Shown in pieces: positions 42,367-50,952 of a DNA stretch of 64,000 bases. The position numbers and the translations under genes were made by a program. Within the stretch, counting starts at the first letter, position 1. Each line of letters opens with the position of its first letter. The stretch is from an uncultured Bacteroidales bacterium (GTDB lineage: Bacteria; Bacteroidota; Bacteroidia; Bacteroidales; P3). The stretch is from contig OMXC01000011.1 of the NCBI GenBank assembly GCA_900314925.1, forward strand, positions 1 through 64,000. The letters run 5' to 3'. The notes under the pieces are model-generated. The model had not been told where the DNA came from. It searched no databases and worked only from the letters and a program-made list of their open reading frames with translations.

Positions 42367-42837
42367 ATGGCCTTAATACTTGGAAAAGAATACTGTAAGG
42401 TGGACTCGAACGGTCGTTTCAAGTTCCCAATTGCCTTGAAGAGGCAGCTGGAGACTGACGACGGTCGTTTCGTGATACGCCGCAGTGTCTACGCCGAGTG
42501 TTTGGAGCTGTGGACTTACGCCAGTTTCAAGGAGGAAGCGGAGAAGTTGCATAGAATGCTTAACCCTTACCGCCGCGAGGACCGCGACATGCTGCGCAAA
42601 CTGACGGATGGCAATATCATCGAGCTGGACACCAACGACCGACTCCTGATACCCGCCGAGCAGAAGGCAGTGGTGGCCGGTGCCAAGGAGGTGGTGCTGC
42701 AATCGACTGGCAAGTTCATAGAGCTCTGGGACCGCAAGGCCTACGACAAGATGGACAGCGAAGGCGGCGACTATGCACAGCGTGCAGAGGAGCTGCTGGG
42801 GCGTATCGATGAGTCGGTTGCAAGCAATGACAAGTGA
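42367..42837 (+). CDS. mraZ: MraZ, transcriptional regulator of the dcw cluster
   Basis: A 156-residue protein with two SpoVT/AbrB-like DNA-binding repeats: first around KVDSNGRFKFPIALKRQL, second around IIELDTNDRLLIPAEQK. In other bacteria it binds repeats upstream of its own gene and represses the division cluster. It is the first gene here, as usual. The stop overlaps the rsmH start region by 11 bp. Confidence 0.93.
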   Translation: MALILGKEYCKVDSNGRFKFPIALKRQLETDDGRFVIRRSVYAECLELWTYASFKEEAEKLHRMLNPYRREDRDMLRKLTDGNIIELDTNDRLLIPAEQKAVVAGAKEVVLQSTGKFIELWDRKAYDKMDSEGGDYAQRAEELLGRIDESVASNDK

Positions 42838-43762
42838 ATACCATAGACCCGTGATGCTCGCCGAGGCGGTGGATGGGCTTGATGTCCGTCCCGACGGCGT
42901 GTATGTCGACGTCACCTTCGGTGGCGGCGGCCATTCGCGTGCCATCATGGAGCGTCTGGGACCCGAGGGCCACTTGGTTGCTTTCGACCAGGACGAGGAT
43001 GCCGCCAAGCGTGTGGAGAGCGGCGAGTGGAAGGCCGGGGGCGAGGCGCGCTTCACGTTCATAGGCGAGAATTTCCGCTACCTGAAGAGTTACCTGCGGT
43101 TGCACGGTGTGCGCCGCATCGACGGCCTGCTGGCCGACCTGGGGGTGAGCAGCCACCAGTTCGACGTGGCCGAGCGCGGTTTCTCCACCCGCTTCGAGGG
43201 CGAGCTGGACCTGCGCATGGACCGTCGCGGCACCACCACGGCGCGCGACATCGTGAACAGCGCCGACGACGCGGAGCTGGCCCGCATCTTGCGCCTCTAC
43301 GGCGAGCTGCCCAATGCGCGCCAGATGGCCAAGGCCATTGTCAAAGCCCGCAGCGAGCGCGAGATAGCCACCACCACGGACCTGCGCGAGGCTGTGAGCC
43401 GCCATCTGCCGCGCGGCATGGAGAACAAATACCTGGCCATGCTTTTCCAGGCGCTGCGCATAGAGGTGAACGGCGAGTTGGAGGCGCTGCGCGAGATGCT
43501 GGTGCAGGCCGCCGAGGTGCTGCAGCCCGGCGGACGCCTGGCGGTCATCAGCTACCACTCGCTCGAGGACCGGCTGGTGAAGAACTTCATGCGCAGCGGC
43601 AACTTCGAGGGTGTGGTGGAGAAGGATTTTTATGGCAACCCTCTGACGCCGATGCGCCAGGTGCTGAGCACCGCGGCCACGCCGGCCGAGGTGGCGGCTA
43701 ACAGCCGTGCACGCAGCGCGAGGCTCCGGGTGGCCGAGAAACTGGAAACAAAGAATCAGTAA
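42827..43762 (+). CDS. rsmH: 16S rRNA (cytosine1402-N4)-methyltransferase
   Basis: Methylates C1402 in the ribosomal P site. The 311-residue protein has YHRPVMLAEAVDGL, the SAM-binding YVDVTFGGGGHSRAI, LLADLGVSSHQFD, RGFSTRFEGELDLRMD and the C-terminal ISYHSLEDRLVKNF. I chose the ATG at 42827 (MTSEYHRPVM), which matches the family start and overlaps the mraZ end. The stop codon overlaps the ftsL ATG by one base. Confidence 0.95.
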   Translation: MTSEYHRPVMLAEAVDGLDVRPDGVYVDVTFGGGGHSRAIMERLGPEGHLVAFDQDEDAAKRVESGEWKAGGEARFTFIGENFRYLKSYLRLHGVRRIDGLLADLGVSSHQFDVAERGFSTRFEGELDLRMDRRGTTTARDIVNSADDAELARILRLYGELPNARQMAKAIVKARSEREIATTTDLREAVSRHLPRGMENKYLAMLFQALRIEVNGELEALREMLVQAAEVLQPGGRLAVISYHSLEDRLVKNFMRSGNFEGVVEKDFYGNPLTPMRQVLSTAATPAEVAANSRARSARLRVAEKLETKNQ

Positions 43763-44199
43763 TGGGTAATAAGTTCAGAGAGAAACCGGCTGCCGAAGAG
43801 CCGAAGGTGAAGGTCGAGGAGCCCGTCGTCGAGACGCCGGCCCCCGAGCCCGCCGCCGCCGAGGCCCCTGTGCTCCGCAAGGGCGGACGCGCCGACAGGG
43901 CGGCGCGCGGCATCGGCCGCGTGCTGGGCGGCGACATACTGGCCGACAAGCTGCTGCTGCGCCAGATACCGCTGCTGCTGCTCTGCCTCGTCTACCTGCT
44001 GCTGATCATCGGCAACCGCTACCGCATAGAGAGCATGAGCCGCGACAAGGCGGCCACCGAGGAGCGCATCAACTACCTGCGCGAGCAGCGCATACAGATG
44101 CAGAAGCAGTACCAGCAGAGCGTGAAGATGTCGCAGATCGCCGAGGACCTGAAAGAGACCGGCGTAGGCATCACGGCCGGACCGCCGTACGAATTGTGA
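43762..44199 (+). CDS. ftsL: FtsL-like cell division protein
   Basis: A 145-residue bitopic membrane protein. A Pro/Glu/Ala-rich cytoplasmic N-terminus of about 60 residues is followed by one transmembrane segment (IPLLLLCLVYLLLIIG) and a short periplasmic coiled coil (KAATEERINYLREQRIQMQK). Sequence similarity to classical FtsL is low, so the call rests on topology and its position between rsmH and ftsI. It probably links FtsB/FtsQ-type partners to FtsI/FtsW in the divisome. The cytoplasmic tail is longer than in many species. Confidence 0.8.
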   Translation: MGNKFREKPAAEEPKVKVEEPVVETPAPEPAAAEAPVLRKGGRADRAARGIGRVLGGDILADKLLLRQIPLLLLCLVYLLLIIGNRYRIESMSRDKAATEERINYLREQRIQMQKQYQQSVKMSQIAEDLKETGVGITAGPPYEL

Positions 44200-44226
44200 G
44201 TTTTTAGTTAGGAGTTTTGAGTTGTA
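44199..44226 (+). repeat. 7-bp AGTTNNN repeats between ftsL and ftsI
   Basis: AGTTTTT, AGTTAGG, AGTTTTG and AGTTGTA start at the last base of the ftsL stop codon and fill much of the 45-bp gap. The same units occur on the minus strand at 19049-19089. Confidence 0.78.
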
Positions 44227-44244
44227 TTTATATAGAATAGATAA

Positions 44245-46503
44245 TTGAAAGAACAGGAACATAATAATAATGACAAGCGTCTGTCGCGCGGGCTGATGGT
44301 GCTGTACCTTGTGCTCACCGTCGGTGTGGGGTTGGCCATCACGCTGGCTATATTCAACATACAGGTGGTGCATGGCGACGAGTGGCGCGCCCTTGGCGAG
44401 CGCCGCGAGGCCGGCTTGCGCAGCGACCCCGCGCGTCGCGGCAACATATACTCCAGCGACGGCAAGATACTGGCCACCACGGTGACCGAGTGCGACTTGT
44501 ATCTCGACCTGTACAACGCCATAGAGCTCGACGAGCGTGGCAACACGAAATACGACAAGCAGGGCAGACCCGTGGAGACGGGGCCTGTGACGGACAGCAG
44601 CTTCAACCGCTACCTCGACACCCTGTGTGTCATGCTCGCCGACGCCATGCCCGGCCGCGAGGCCTCCTACTACCGCGAACGCATTGCTGTGGAGCGCTGC
44701 AAGGAGCGTCCGCGCCGCTGTTTCCTGGTGCAGAGGGATGTGCCTTATTCCGTGTGGCTTCAGATCACGCGTCTGCCCGGCTGGAGCCGCGGCGTCGTGC
44801 GCCAGGTCGACGGCGAGAGCGTGGTGCACCAGGTGCGTGCCCACATCTACGGCAACATGGCCGGCAACACCATAGGTTTCCGCAACCGCAAGGAGAGCGG
44901 TTCGTATACGGGTCTGGAGGGCTACTATGACAGCATCCTGCGCGGCCAGGACGGCCTGCTCAACTGCCGCCGTCTGACCAAGGGCATCTGGCTGCCCGAC
45001 GAGCCGCGCGCCAAGAAGGCTGTGGCCCAGCGCACCGACACGTCGGCGATAGACACCATAGTGTTGCAGCGCCGCGTGGACGGCCGCAGCATCGTGTCGA
45101 CCATAGACACCCGCTACCAGGATATCGCCGAAGCGTCGCTGCGCAAGGCCCTCAATATGTACGGCGGCACGGCGGGATGCGCCATGCTCATGGAGATGAG
45201 CACCGGATATATGCTGGCCTGCGTGAACCTGGCCGTAGACACGGCGGTGCACGAATACATGGAGCTGCGTGACCGCAACATCGCCGTGAGCGACGTCTAT
45301 GAGCCTGGCTCCACCTTCAAGACCGTCATACTCTCTGCCATGCTCGACGACCCCGACGTGAAGATAGACACCACCATGCGGCTGCCTGCCCGCTACAAGA
45401 ACTTCGGGGGCAAGTATGGCGAGATCAAGGACGACCACGGCGGATGGGACTCGCTGACCCTGAAGCAGGTGATAGAGCAGTCGTCGAATGTCGGTATGAG
45501 TGAGCTGGGCTGGATGTACTACAACAACCGCCGCGACACCCTGCGCGCCATGGTGGAGAAGATGTTCCCCTACGGCAAGATGAACCCCGACGTGGTGGCT
45601 CCAGAGTACAAGACCTACGTCAACAACCTCAACGCCTCGAACCGCGACTTCCTCAACTTCTGCTATGGCTACTCCACGCGTGTGTCGGCCCTGCAGCTGA
45701 TAACCTTCTATAACGCCCTCGGCGCCGGCGGCCGCATGGTGAAGCCCCTCTTCTGCCGTGCCGTCATCGACAACGACGGAAGCCGTCGCGAGATAAAGCC
45801 CGTGGTGCTCAACGAGCGCATGTGCGGCAAGCGCACGGCGGCTCTGATGCACGACATGCTGGAAGGCGTCGTGGAGAACGGCACCGGCAACAATATCAAG
45901 AACACCACCTACGGCATCGCGGGCAAGACGGGCACGGCAGTGCACAGCTACTCCAACATGCGGCGCTACAATGCTTCGTTTGCGGGCTTCTTCCCGTCGG
46001 AGAACCCGCGTTACACCTGCCTGGTGATGCTGGAGAACATACCCGTCTACGGCCGTCAGGCCGCAGTGGTCTTCAAGACCATCAGCGACTGTGTGGTGGC
46101 TGTCGACAAGAGCTTGAGCGACGGGGCCGTGAAGAGTGTGTGGCCGCGCCTGGAGGAAGACAGCGCCATGGCGCAGCAGCGCCCGACGCTTACCAAGGGC
46201 CGCGCCGACGACATCAGGGACCTGTACAAGCGCTTCAGGATACCCTTTGTGTGCGACGACAGCGTGGGCACCTGGGTGGCCTACAGCGGTGGCGACACCC
46301 TGCCGGGGCGCTATGTGGCCTATGAGCCTGTCAGCGGACGTATGCCCAACTGCTACGGCATGACCGCCAAAGACGCCATAGCGCTGCTGCACGAGCAGGG
46401 CTACAAGGTCAAGGTGAACGGCTACGGCAAGGTGCGCTCGCAGAGCCCCAAGGCCAGTCAGGCCGCCAAGAAAGGAACGACAGTGGTGCTGGATTTGAGA
46501 TAG
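44245..46503 (+). CDS. ftsI: Penicillin-binding protein 3 (division transpeptidase) with PASTA domain
   Basis: Cross-links septal peptidoglycan with FtsW. The 752-residue protein has an N-terminal membrane anchor (MVLYLVLTVGVGLAITLAIF), the RRGNIYSSDGKILATT pedestal motif, and the transpeptidase motifs EPGSTFKTV (SxxK), QSSNVGM (SxN) and AGKTGTAV. A C-terminal PASTA domain (about 685-752, MPNCYGMTAKDAIALLHEQG) follows. The start is a TTG at 44245; the first in-frame ATG (44296) would remove the positive residues before the anchor, so TTG is preferred. Confidence 0.92.
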   Translation: MKEQEHNNNDKRLSRGLMVLYLVLTVGVGLAITLAIFNIQVVHGDEWRALGERREAGLRSDPARRGNIYSSDGKILATTVTECDLYLDLYNAIELDERGNTKYDKQGRPVETGPVTDSSFNRYLDTLCVMLADAMPGREASYYRERIAVERCKERPRRCFLVQRDVPYSVWLQITRLPGWSRGVVRQVDGESVVHQVRAHIYGNMAGNTIGFRNRKESGSYTGLEGYYDSILRGQDGLLNCRRLTKGIWLPDEPRAKKAVAQRTDTSAIDTIVLQRRVDGRSIVSTIDTRYQDIAEASLRKALNMYGGTAGCAMLMEMSTGYMLACVNLAVDTAVHEYMELRDRNIAVSDVYEPGSTFKTVILSAMLDDPDVKIDTTMRLPARYKNFGGKYGEIKDDHGGWDSLTLKQVIEQSSNVGMSELGWMYYNNRRDTLRAMVEKMFPYGKMNPDVVAPEYKTYVNNLNASNRDFLNFCYGYSTRVSALQLITFYNALGAGGRMVKPLFCRAVIDNDGSRREIKPVVLNERMCGKRTAALMHDMLEGVVENGTGNNIKNTTYGIAGKTGTAVHSYSNMRRYNASFAGFFPSENPRYTCLVMLENIPVYGRQAAVVFKTISDCVVAVDKSLSDGAVKSVWPRLEEDSAMAQQRPTLTKGRADDIRDLYKRFRIPFVCDDSVGTWVAYSGGDTLPGRYVAYEPVSGRMPNCYGMTAKDAIALLHEQGYKVKVNGYGKVRSQSPKASQAAKKGTTVVLDLR

Positions 46504-46530
46504 ACAAGACAGAAAAGACAGATATAATAA

Positions 46531-47985
46531 ATGGTATTAAAGGATATAATAAAAGGGATCGAGGCCGAGGTGCACGGCGCGGCGACGGTGGATGTCAAGG
46601 ACATTCAGTTTGACTCGCGCAAGGTGGCTGCCGGCACCCTCTTCGTGGCGCAGCGCGGCACCAAGGTCGACGGCCACACGTATATAGCCGGTGCTGTGGA
46701 GAAGGGCGCTGTGGCTGTGGTGTGCGAGGAGTTGCCGGAGAGCATGGCCGACGGCGTGGCCTATGTGAAGGTCGACGACAGCAGCAAGGCGCTGGGCCTG
46801 ATGGCTGCCAACTGGTACGGACACCCGTCGGAGAAGCTTACGCTCGTCGGCATCACAGGCACCAACGGCAAGACCACCACGGTGACCCTGCTGCACAGGA
46901 TGTTCCGCCAGCTGGGCTACCATGTGGGTCTGGTCTCGACGATAGTGAACAAGATTGACGAGGAAGAGATAGCCACAGGGCATACCACCCCCGACGCGCT
47001 GGAGCTCAACCAGCTGCTGCGTCGCATGGTGGATGCCGGCTGCAAGTACGCCTTCATGGAGGTCAGCAGTCATGCTGTGGTTCAGCAGCGCATTGCCGGT
47101 GTGCGTTTCGCCGGCGCCATCTTCAGCAATATCACACACGACCATCTTGACTTCCACAAGACCATGGCCAACTATATAGCCGCCAAAAAAGGGTTCTTCG
47201 ACGGTCTCGACAAGGAGGCGTGGGCGTTGGTGAATGTGGACGACAAGAACGGGCGCGTCATGGTGCAGAACACAAAAGCGAGTGTGCATACCTACGCCTT
47301 GCAGCACGACGCCGACATAGTGTGCAAGATAGTTGAGAATACCTTTGAAGGCATGCACCTGCAGATCGACGGCAAAGATATGTGGTGCCGCCTTGTGGGG
47401 CGTTTCAACGCCTACAACCTGCTGGCGATATACGGAGCCGCCGTGCTGTGCGGTGTCGACAAGGACGAGGCTCTGCGCATACTGAGCTCGCTGGAGGCTG
47501 CTCCGGGGCGTTTCCAGTATGTCAACGGGCGTGGCATCACAGGTATTGTGGATTATGCCCACACGCCTGACGCCTTGCAGAATGTGATCTCGACGATTGA
47601 CGGTATACGTCGCAAGACTCAGCAGCTTATCACCGTGGTGGGCTGTGGCGGCGACCGAGACCGCACCAAGCGGCCCGAGATGGCCAAGATCGCCGCCGAG
47701 GGAAGCGACAAGGTGGTGCTCACCAGCGACAATCCGCGTACCGAGAACCCCGACACCATCCTCGACGAGATGGAGGCCGGCCTCACGCCGCAGCAGCTGT
47801 CCCGCGTGGTGCGTATCACCGACCGCCGCCAGGCTATCCGCACGGCGTGCATGATGGCCAAGGAAGGTGACATTGTGCTGGTGGCTGGCAAGGGGCACGA
47901 GACCTACCAGGAGGTGAACGGAGTGAGACACCACTTCGACGACGTGGAAGAGGTGGGCAGAGAACTGGGGATGATTAAAAACTAA
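46531..47985 (+). CDS. murE: UDP-MurNAc-tripeptide synthetase (MurE)
   Basis: Adds the third residue to the peptidoglycan stem peptide. The 484-residue protein has the P-loop GITGTNGKTTTVTLL, TPDALELN, EVSSHAV, DHLDFHKTM, and a KGFF segment near the carbamylated-lysine site. It also has the substrate motif DNPR (SDNPRTENP), which marks enzymes adding meso-diaminopimelate rather than lysine. Full length. Confidence 0.95.
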   Translation: MVLKDIIKGIEAEVHGAATVDVKDIQFDSRKVAAGTLFVAQRGTKVDGHTYIAGAVEKGAVAVVCEELPESMADGVAYVKVDDSSKALGLMAANWYGHPSEKLTLVGITGTNGKTTTVTLLHRMFRQLGYHVGLVSTIVNKIDEEEIATGHTTPDALELNQLLRRMVDAGCKYAFMEVSSHAVVQQRIAGVRFAGAIFSNITHDHLDFHKTMANYIAAKKGFFDGLDKEAWALVNVDDKNGRVMVQNTKASVHTYALQHDADIVCKIVENTFEGMHLQIDGKDMWCRLVGRFNAYNLLAIYGAAVLCGVDKDEALRILSSLEAAPGRFQYVNGRGITGIVDYAHTPDALQNVISTIDGIRRKTQQLITVVGCGGDRDRTKRPEMAKIAAEGSDKVVLTSDNPRTENPDTILDEMEAGLTPQQLSRVVRITDRRQAIRTACMMAKEGDIVLVAGKGHETYQEVNGVRHHFDDVEEVGRELGMIKN

Positions 47986-47996
47986 AAATCAGGAAT

Positions 47997-49175
47997 ATGC
48001 TATACTATTTATTCGATTGGTTGGACAGAGCTTTTGATTTTCCGGGAGCAGGTGTGTTCCAATACATCTCGTTCAGGGCAGCGGCGAGCATAGTCACATC
48101 GCTGCTCATCATGCTTGTGCTTGGCAAGCCCTTCATCAAATGGATGAAGAACAAGCTTGGGATAATGGACGAGGTGCGCACTGAGCTCGGCCTTGAGGGA
48201 GCGGTGCAGAAGGCCAAGACCCCCACGATGGGCGGGTTGTTGATACTCACCGCCATAATAGTGCCGACACTGCTTTTTGCCAAGCTGGATAACATATATG
48301 TGCTTATCATGATAGGCACCACGTTGTGGATGGGCATGGTGGGATTCCTGGACGACTATCTGAAGAAGACCCGGGGAAAGGCTGGTCTGCCAGGTCGCTA
48401 CAAGGTCATAGGACAGGTGCTGCTCGGTCTCGCCGTGGGTTTGCTCATAACCTTCCACCCGGACATCAAAGAACCCCTGAAGACCACGATACCTTTTGTC
48501 AAGAACAACGAGTTTGACTATACGTGGCTGGTGTCGTGGATGGGCGACTGGGCTGTTGACTATGCGTGGATAATATATGTGGTCATAGTTATCTTCATCG
48601 TCACCGCTGTCAGCAATGCGTCGAACCTCACCGACGGTCTGGACGGCATAGCTACCGGTGTGGCTGCCGTCAACGGCGGTGCACTGGCAATACTGGCATG
48701 GGTCAGCGGCAACGTCATTATGTCGTCCTACCTGAATATCGTCTACCTGCCCAACATCGGAGAACTGGCGGTCTTCAGTACAGCCTTCGTAGGTGCCACG
48801 CTTGGATTCCTATGGTTCAACACGCACCCGGCGGAGATATTCATGGGAGACACAGGTTCGCTGGCCATTGGTGGTATCATAGCAGTCTTCGCCGTGCTCA
48901 TACGCAAGGAGCTATTGCTGCCGGTGCTCTGCGGCATCTATCTTGTCGAGGATCTGTCGGTGATAATACAGACCACTGCCTGCAAACGTTACCGCCGGAA
49001 GCACAAATTGCCCGCAGGGGTTCCTGTGCCGGTGGAGAAGAGGCCGCTGCTTATGTCGCCGCTGCACCATCACTTCCAGAAGAAGGGCATGGCCGAAGAG
49101 AAGGTGGTTATGCGCTTCGTCATCATCGCCATATTGCTGGCTATTTTCACATTGTCAACACTGAAACTGAGATAA
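47997..49175 (+). CDS. mraY: Phospho-MurNAc-pentapeptide transferase (MraY)
   Basis: Makes lipid I by moving phospho-MurNAc-pentapeptide to undecaprenyl phosphate. A 392-residue polytopic membrane protein with KAKTPTMGGLLIL, FLDDYLKK, SNASNLTDGLDGIA and MSPLHHHFQKKG, all MraY signatures carrying the catalytic Asp and His residues. Longer than the Escherichia enzyme because of an insertion around 165-190, as in other Bacteroidota. Its stop is one base before the next gene. Confidence 0.96.
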   Translation: MLYYLFDWLDRAFDFPGAGVFQYISFRAAASIVTSLLIMLVLGKPFIKWMKNKLGIMDEVRTELGLEGAVQKAKTPTMGGLLILTAIIVPTLLFAKLDNIYVLIMIGTTLWMGMVGFLDDYLKKTRGKAGLPGRYKVIGQVLLGLAVGLLITFHPDIKEPLKTTIPFVKNNEFDYTWLVSWMGDWAVDYAWIIYVVIVIFIVTAVSNASNLTDGLDGIATGVAAVNGGALAILAWVSGNVIMSSYLNIVYLPNIGELAVFSTAFVGATLGFLWFNTHPAEIFMGDTGSLAIGGIIAVFAVLIRKELLLPVLCGIYLVEDLSVIIQTTACKRYRRKHKLPAGVPVPVEKRPLLMSPLHHHFQKKGMAEEKVVMRFVIIAILLAIFTLSTLKLR

Positions 49176-49176
49176 A

Positions 49177-49707
49177 ATGACTATAGAGACACTTGCCAAA
49201 CAGGGTGTAGCACATACTGGCCTTGCCGGTATAGACACCTCACGTCTTAAAGCCATGCGCAATGCGTCGTTGCGTGCCTGCTTCAACCGGATAGAAGATA
49301 CTCGCTACAGACTTGAGTTTGTAGGCCGTATACTCGGCAGAGAGTACATAAACGATGCCGGTGCACGTACGGTAAATGCCACGTGGTATGCGTTGGAGAC
49401 CCTGCAGGGTGGCATAATATGGATAGTCTCCGGCACGGAGGTAGACACCGACTACAGCAAGCTTGTGCCTGCCGCACTGCGCAAGGTCAGGATGATGCTT
49501 GTGTTGGGACCGGCCGAACAGCTGAAAAGCACCTTTGCCGGTGTTGTGCCGAGCATTGTGGAATGCCAGTCGATGACGGATGCACTTCATAAAGCCTATC
49601 TGTATGATGCCACAGATGTGAAAGTGTTGTTCTCGCCGGCATGCAACGACGGTACGCCCACCAATGCGCTTGGCGAGGCTTTCCGCAACGAGGTTAATGA
49701 ATTGTAA
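49177..49707 (+). CDS. Stand-alone MurD C-terminal-domain remnant
   Basis: A 176-residue protein at the normal murD position between mraY and ftsW. It aligns only with the third domain of MurD: RYRLEFVGRILGREYINDA (MurD: HRLEFVG..NGV.YINDS), VNATWYALETLQGG, DTDYS and LLFSPAC-like VLFSPAC. The UDP-binding and ATPase domains are absent, with no room for them. In the DSKAT motif only Asp and Ala remain (DAGAR), so the lysine and threonine are lost. After SPAC the usual A-S-[LF]-D is replaced by NDGT. It is probably not a ligase; a structural or regulatory role is possible. The frame is intact and the gene is tightly packed. Confidence 0.82.
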   Translation: MTIETLAKQGVAHTGLAGIDTSRLKAMRNASLRACFNRIEDTRYRLEFVGRILGREYINDAGARTVNATWYALETLQGGIIWIVSGTEVDTDYSKLVPAALRKVRMMLVLGPAEQLKSTFAGVVPSIVECQSMTDALHKAYLYDATDVKVLFSPACNDGTPTNALGEAFRNEVNEL

Positions 49708-49719
49708 GACTGCATAGAT

Positions 49720-50940
49720 ATGAAGATGGCACGAATATTCAAGGGCGACAAGACAATCTGGGTGGTGTTTTTCCTGCTCAGTATTGTGTCGTTGCTGGCA
49801 GTTTACAGCTCCATAGGACTGTATGCCTACACGGCGTTCGCCAGCAAATCGCCGACGTCGCTGTTTCTGCGCCATCTGCTTATAGTTGTGGTGACTTATG
49901 TCGTTGTGGCATTAATGTCGCATGTCAACTACCGATACTTCTCGCGTTTTGCCGTGCTCGGCTACTGGGCGGCGATAGTGTTGCTCGTGATAATGCTGGC
50001 CCTGAACCAAGGCCGCTGGGTGCGCATACCTGTTATCGGCCAGTTCCAGCCGTCGGAGATTGCCAAGGTCGTGCTGATAATCTTTGTGGCAAGACTTCTC
50101 GCCTTGAAGAAAGAACATGTCGGAGAGCTTGGGACTTTCCTGATGCTGCTGATATACATAGCAGCTATCGCCATACTGGTGTTGCCTGAGAATTTCTCTA
50201 CGGCGGCGTTGATATTCCTGTCGGCGTATCTTGTGATGTATTTTGGCGGAGTGAACAAGAAATACTGGTGGCGTCTGTTCCTGGTGGGTATGGTGGCTGT
50301 CGTCGCTTTCCTTGCAATAAGTTATTACAAGTATGAGAAGTCGATGCTCAGCACTGGGTCGGAGACAGAGATGGTCATTGAACGCCAGGAGACATGGGGT
50401 CACAGGGTGTACTCGTGGATTAATCCGCAACCCAACGAGCTGACTCAGGAGAATATGTCGAGGATGGCGATAGCGCGAGGCGGCATAGCCCGTTTCGGGG
50501 TAGGCACCACCGTGCATGCGCGATTGATGACGCAGGCTCATAATGACTTTATTTATGCCATCATAATAGAAGAGTCTGGAATGGTAGGAGGTTTGTTTGT
50601 ATTTGCCCTGTATAGCGTCTTCTTCTTCCGTTGCATACGTGTTGCACGGAGGTGCAAAGGTCCGTTCGGGGCTCTCACTGTTGCCGGCCTTGGTACCATG
50701 ATATACCTGCAAGCGTTGGTGAATATGAGTGTGGCGGTAGGAGTGCTGCCGGTTACAGGCCAGACGTTGCCGTTTATCAGCTATGGTGGTACGGCGTACC
50801 TGTTCCTTGGTTGTGCATTGGGTGTGATTCAGTCTGTTGCCGCCGATGTCTATGCGCACGAAAAGACCGGCGACGAACCGCTGCCAGATGTGGGGCCGGA
50901 AATGATTGAGGCAACAGAACCAGCAAATGAAAAGAAATAG
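49720..50940 (+). CDS. ftsW: FtsW, SEDS septal glycosyltransferase
   Basis: Polymerises lipid II at the division site with FtsI. A 406-residue polytopic membrane protein. SEDS motifs: GQFQPSEIAKVVLIIF, LPENFSTAALI, the loop IARGGIARFGVGTT, AHNDFIYAIIIEESG, and LPFISYGGTAYL. The C-terminal 40 residues are hydrophilic and acidic. It is separated from the MurD remnant by 12 bp. Confidence 0.95.
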   Translation: MKMARIFKGDKTIWVVFFLLSIVSLLAVYSSIGLYAYTAFASKSPTSLFLRHLLIVVVTYVVVALMSHVNYRYFSRFAVLGYWAAIVLLVIMLALNQGRWVRIPVIGQFQPSEIAKVVLIIFVARLLALKKEHVGELGTFLMLLIYIAAIAILVLPENFSTAALIFLSAYLVMYFGGVNKKYWWRLFLVGMVAVVAFLAISYYKYEKSMLSTGSETEMVIERQETWGHRVYSWINPQPNELTQENMSRMAIARGGIARFGVGTTVHARLMTQAHNDFIYAIIIEESGMVGGLFVFALYSVFFFRCIRVARRCKGPFGALTVAGLGTMIYLQALVNMSVAVGVLPVTGQTLPFISYGGTAYLFLGCALGVIQSVAADVYAHEKTGDEPLPDVGPEMIEATEPANEKK

Positions 50941-50952
50941 AGAAATAGATAT

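Noticed and set aside
49177-49707. murD broken by a frameshift, with the N-terminal part readable in another frame
   Set aside because: Only one base separates the mraY stop from this start, so there is no residual sequence that could encode the missing 270 residues.
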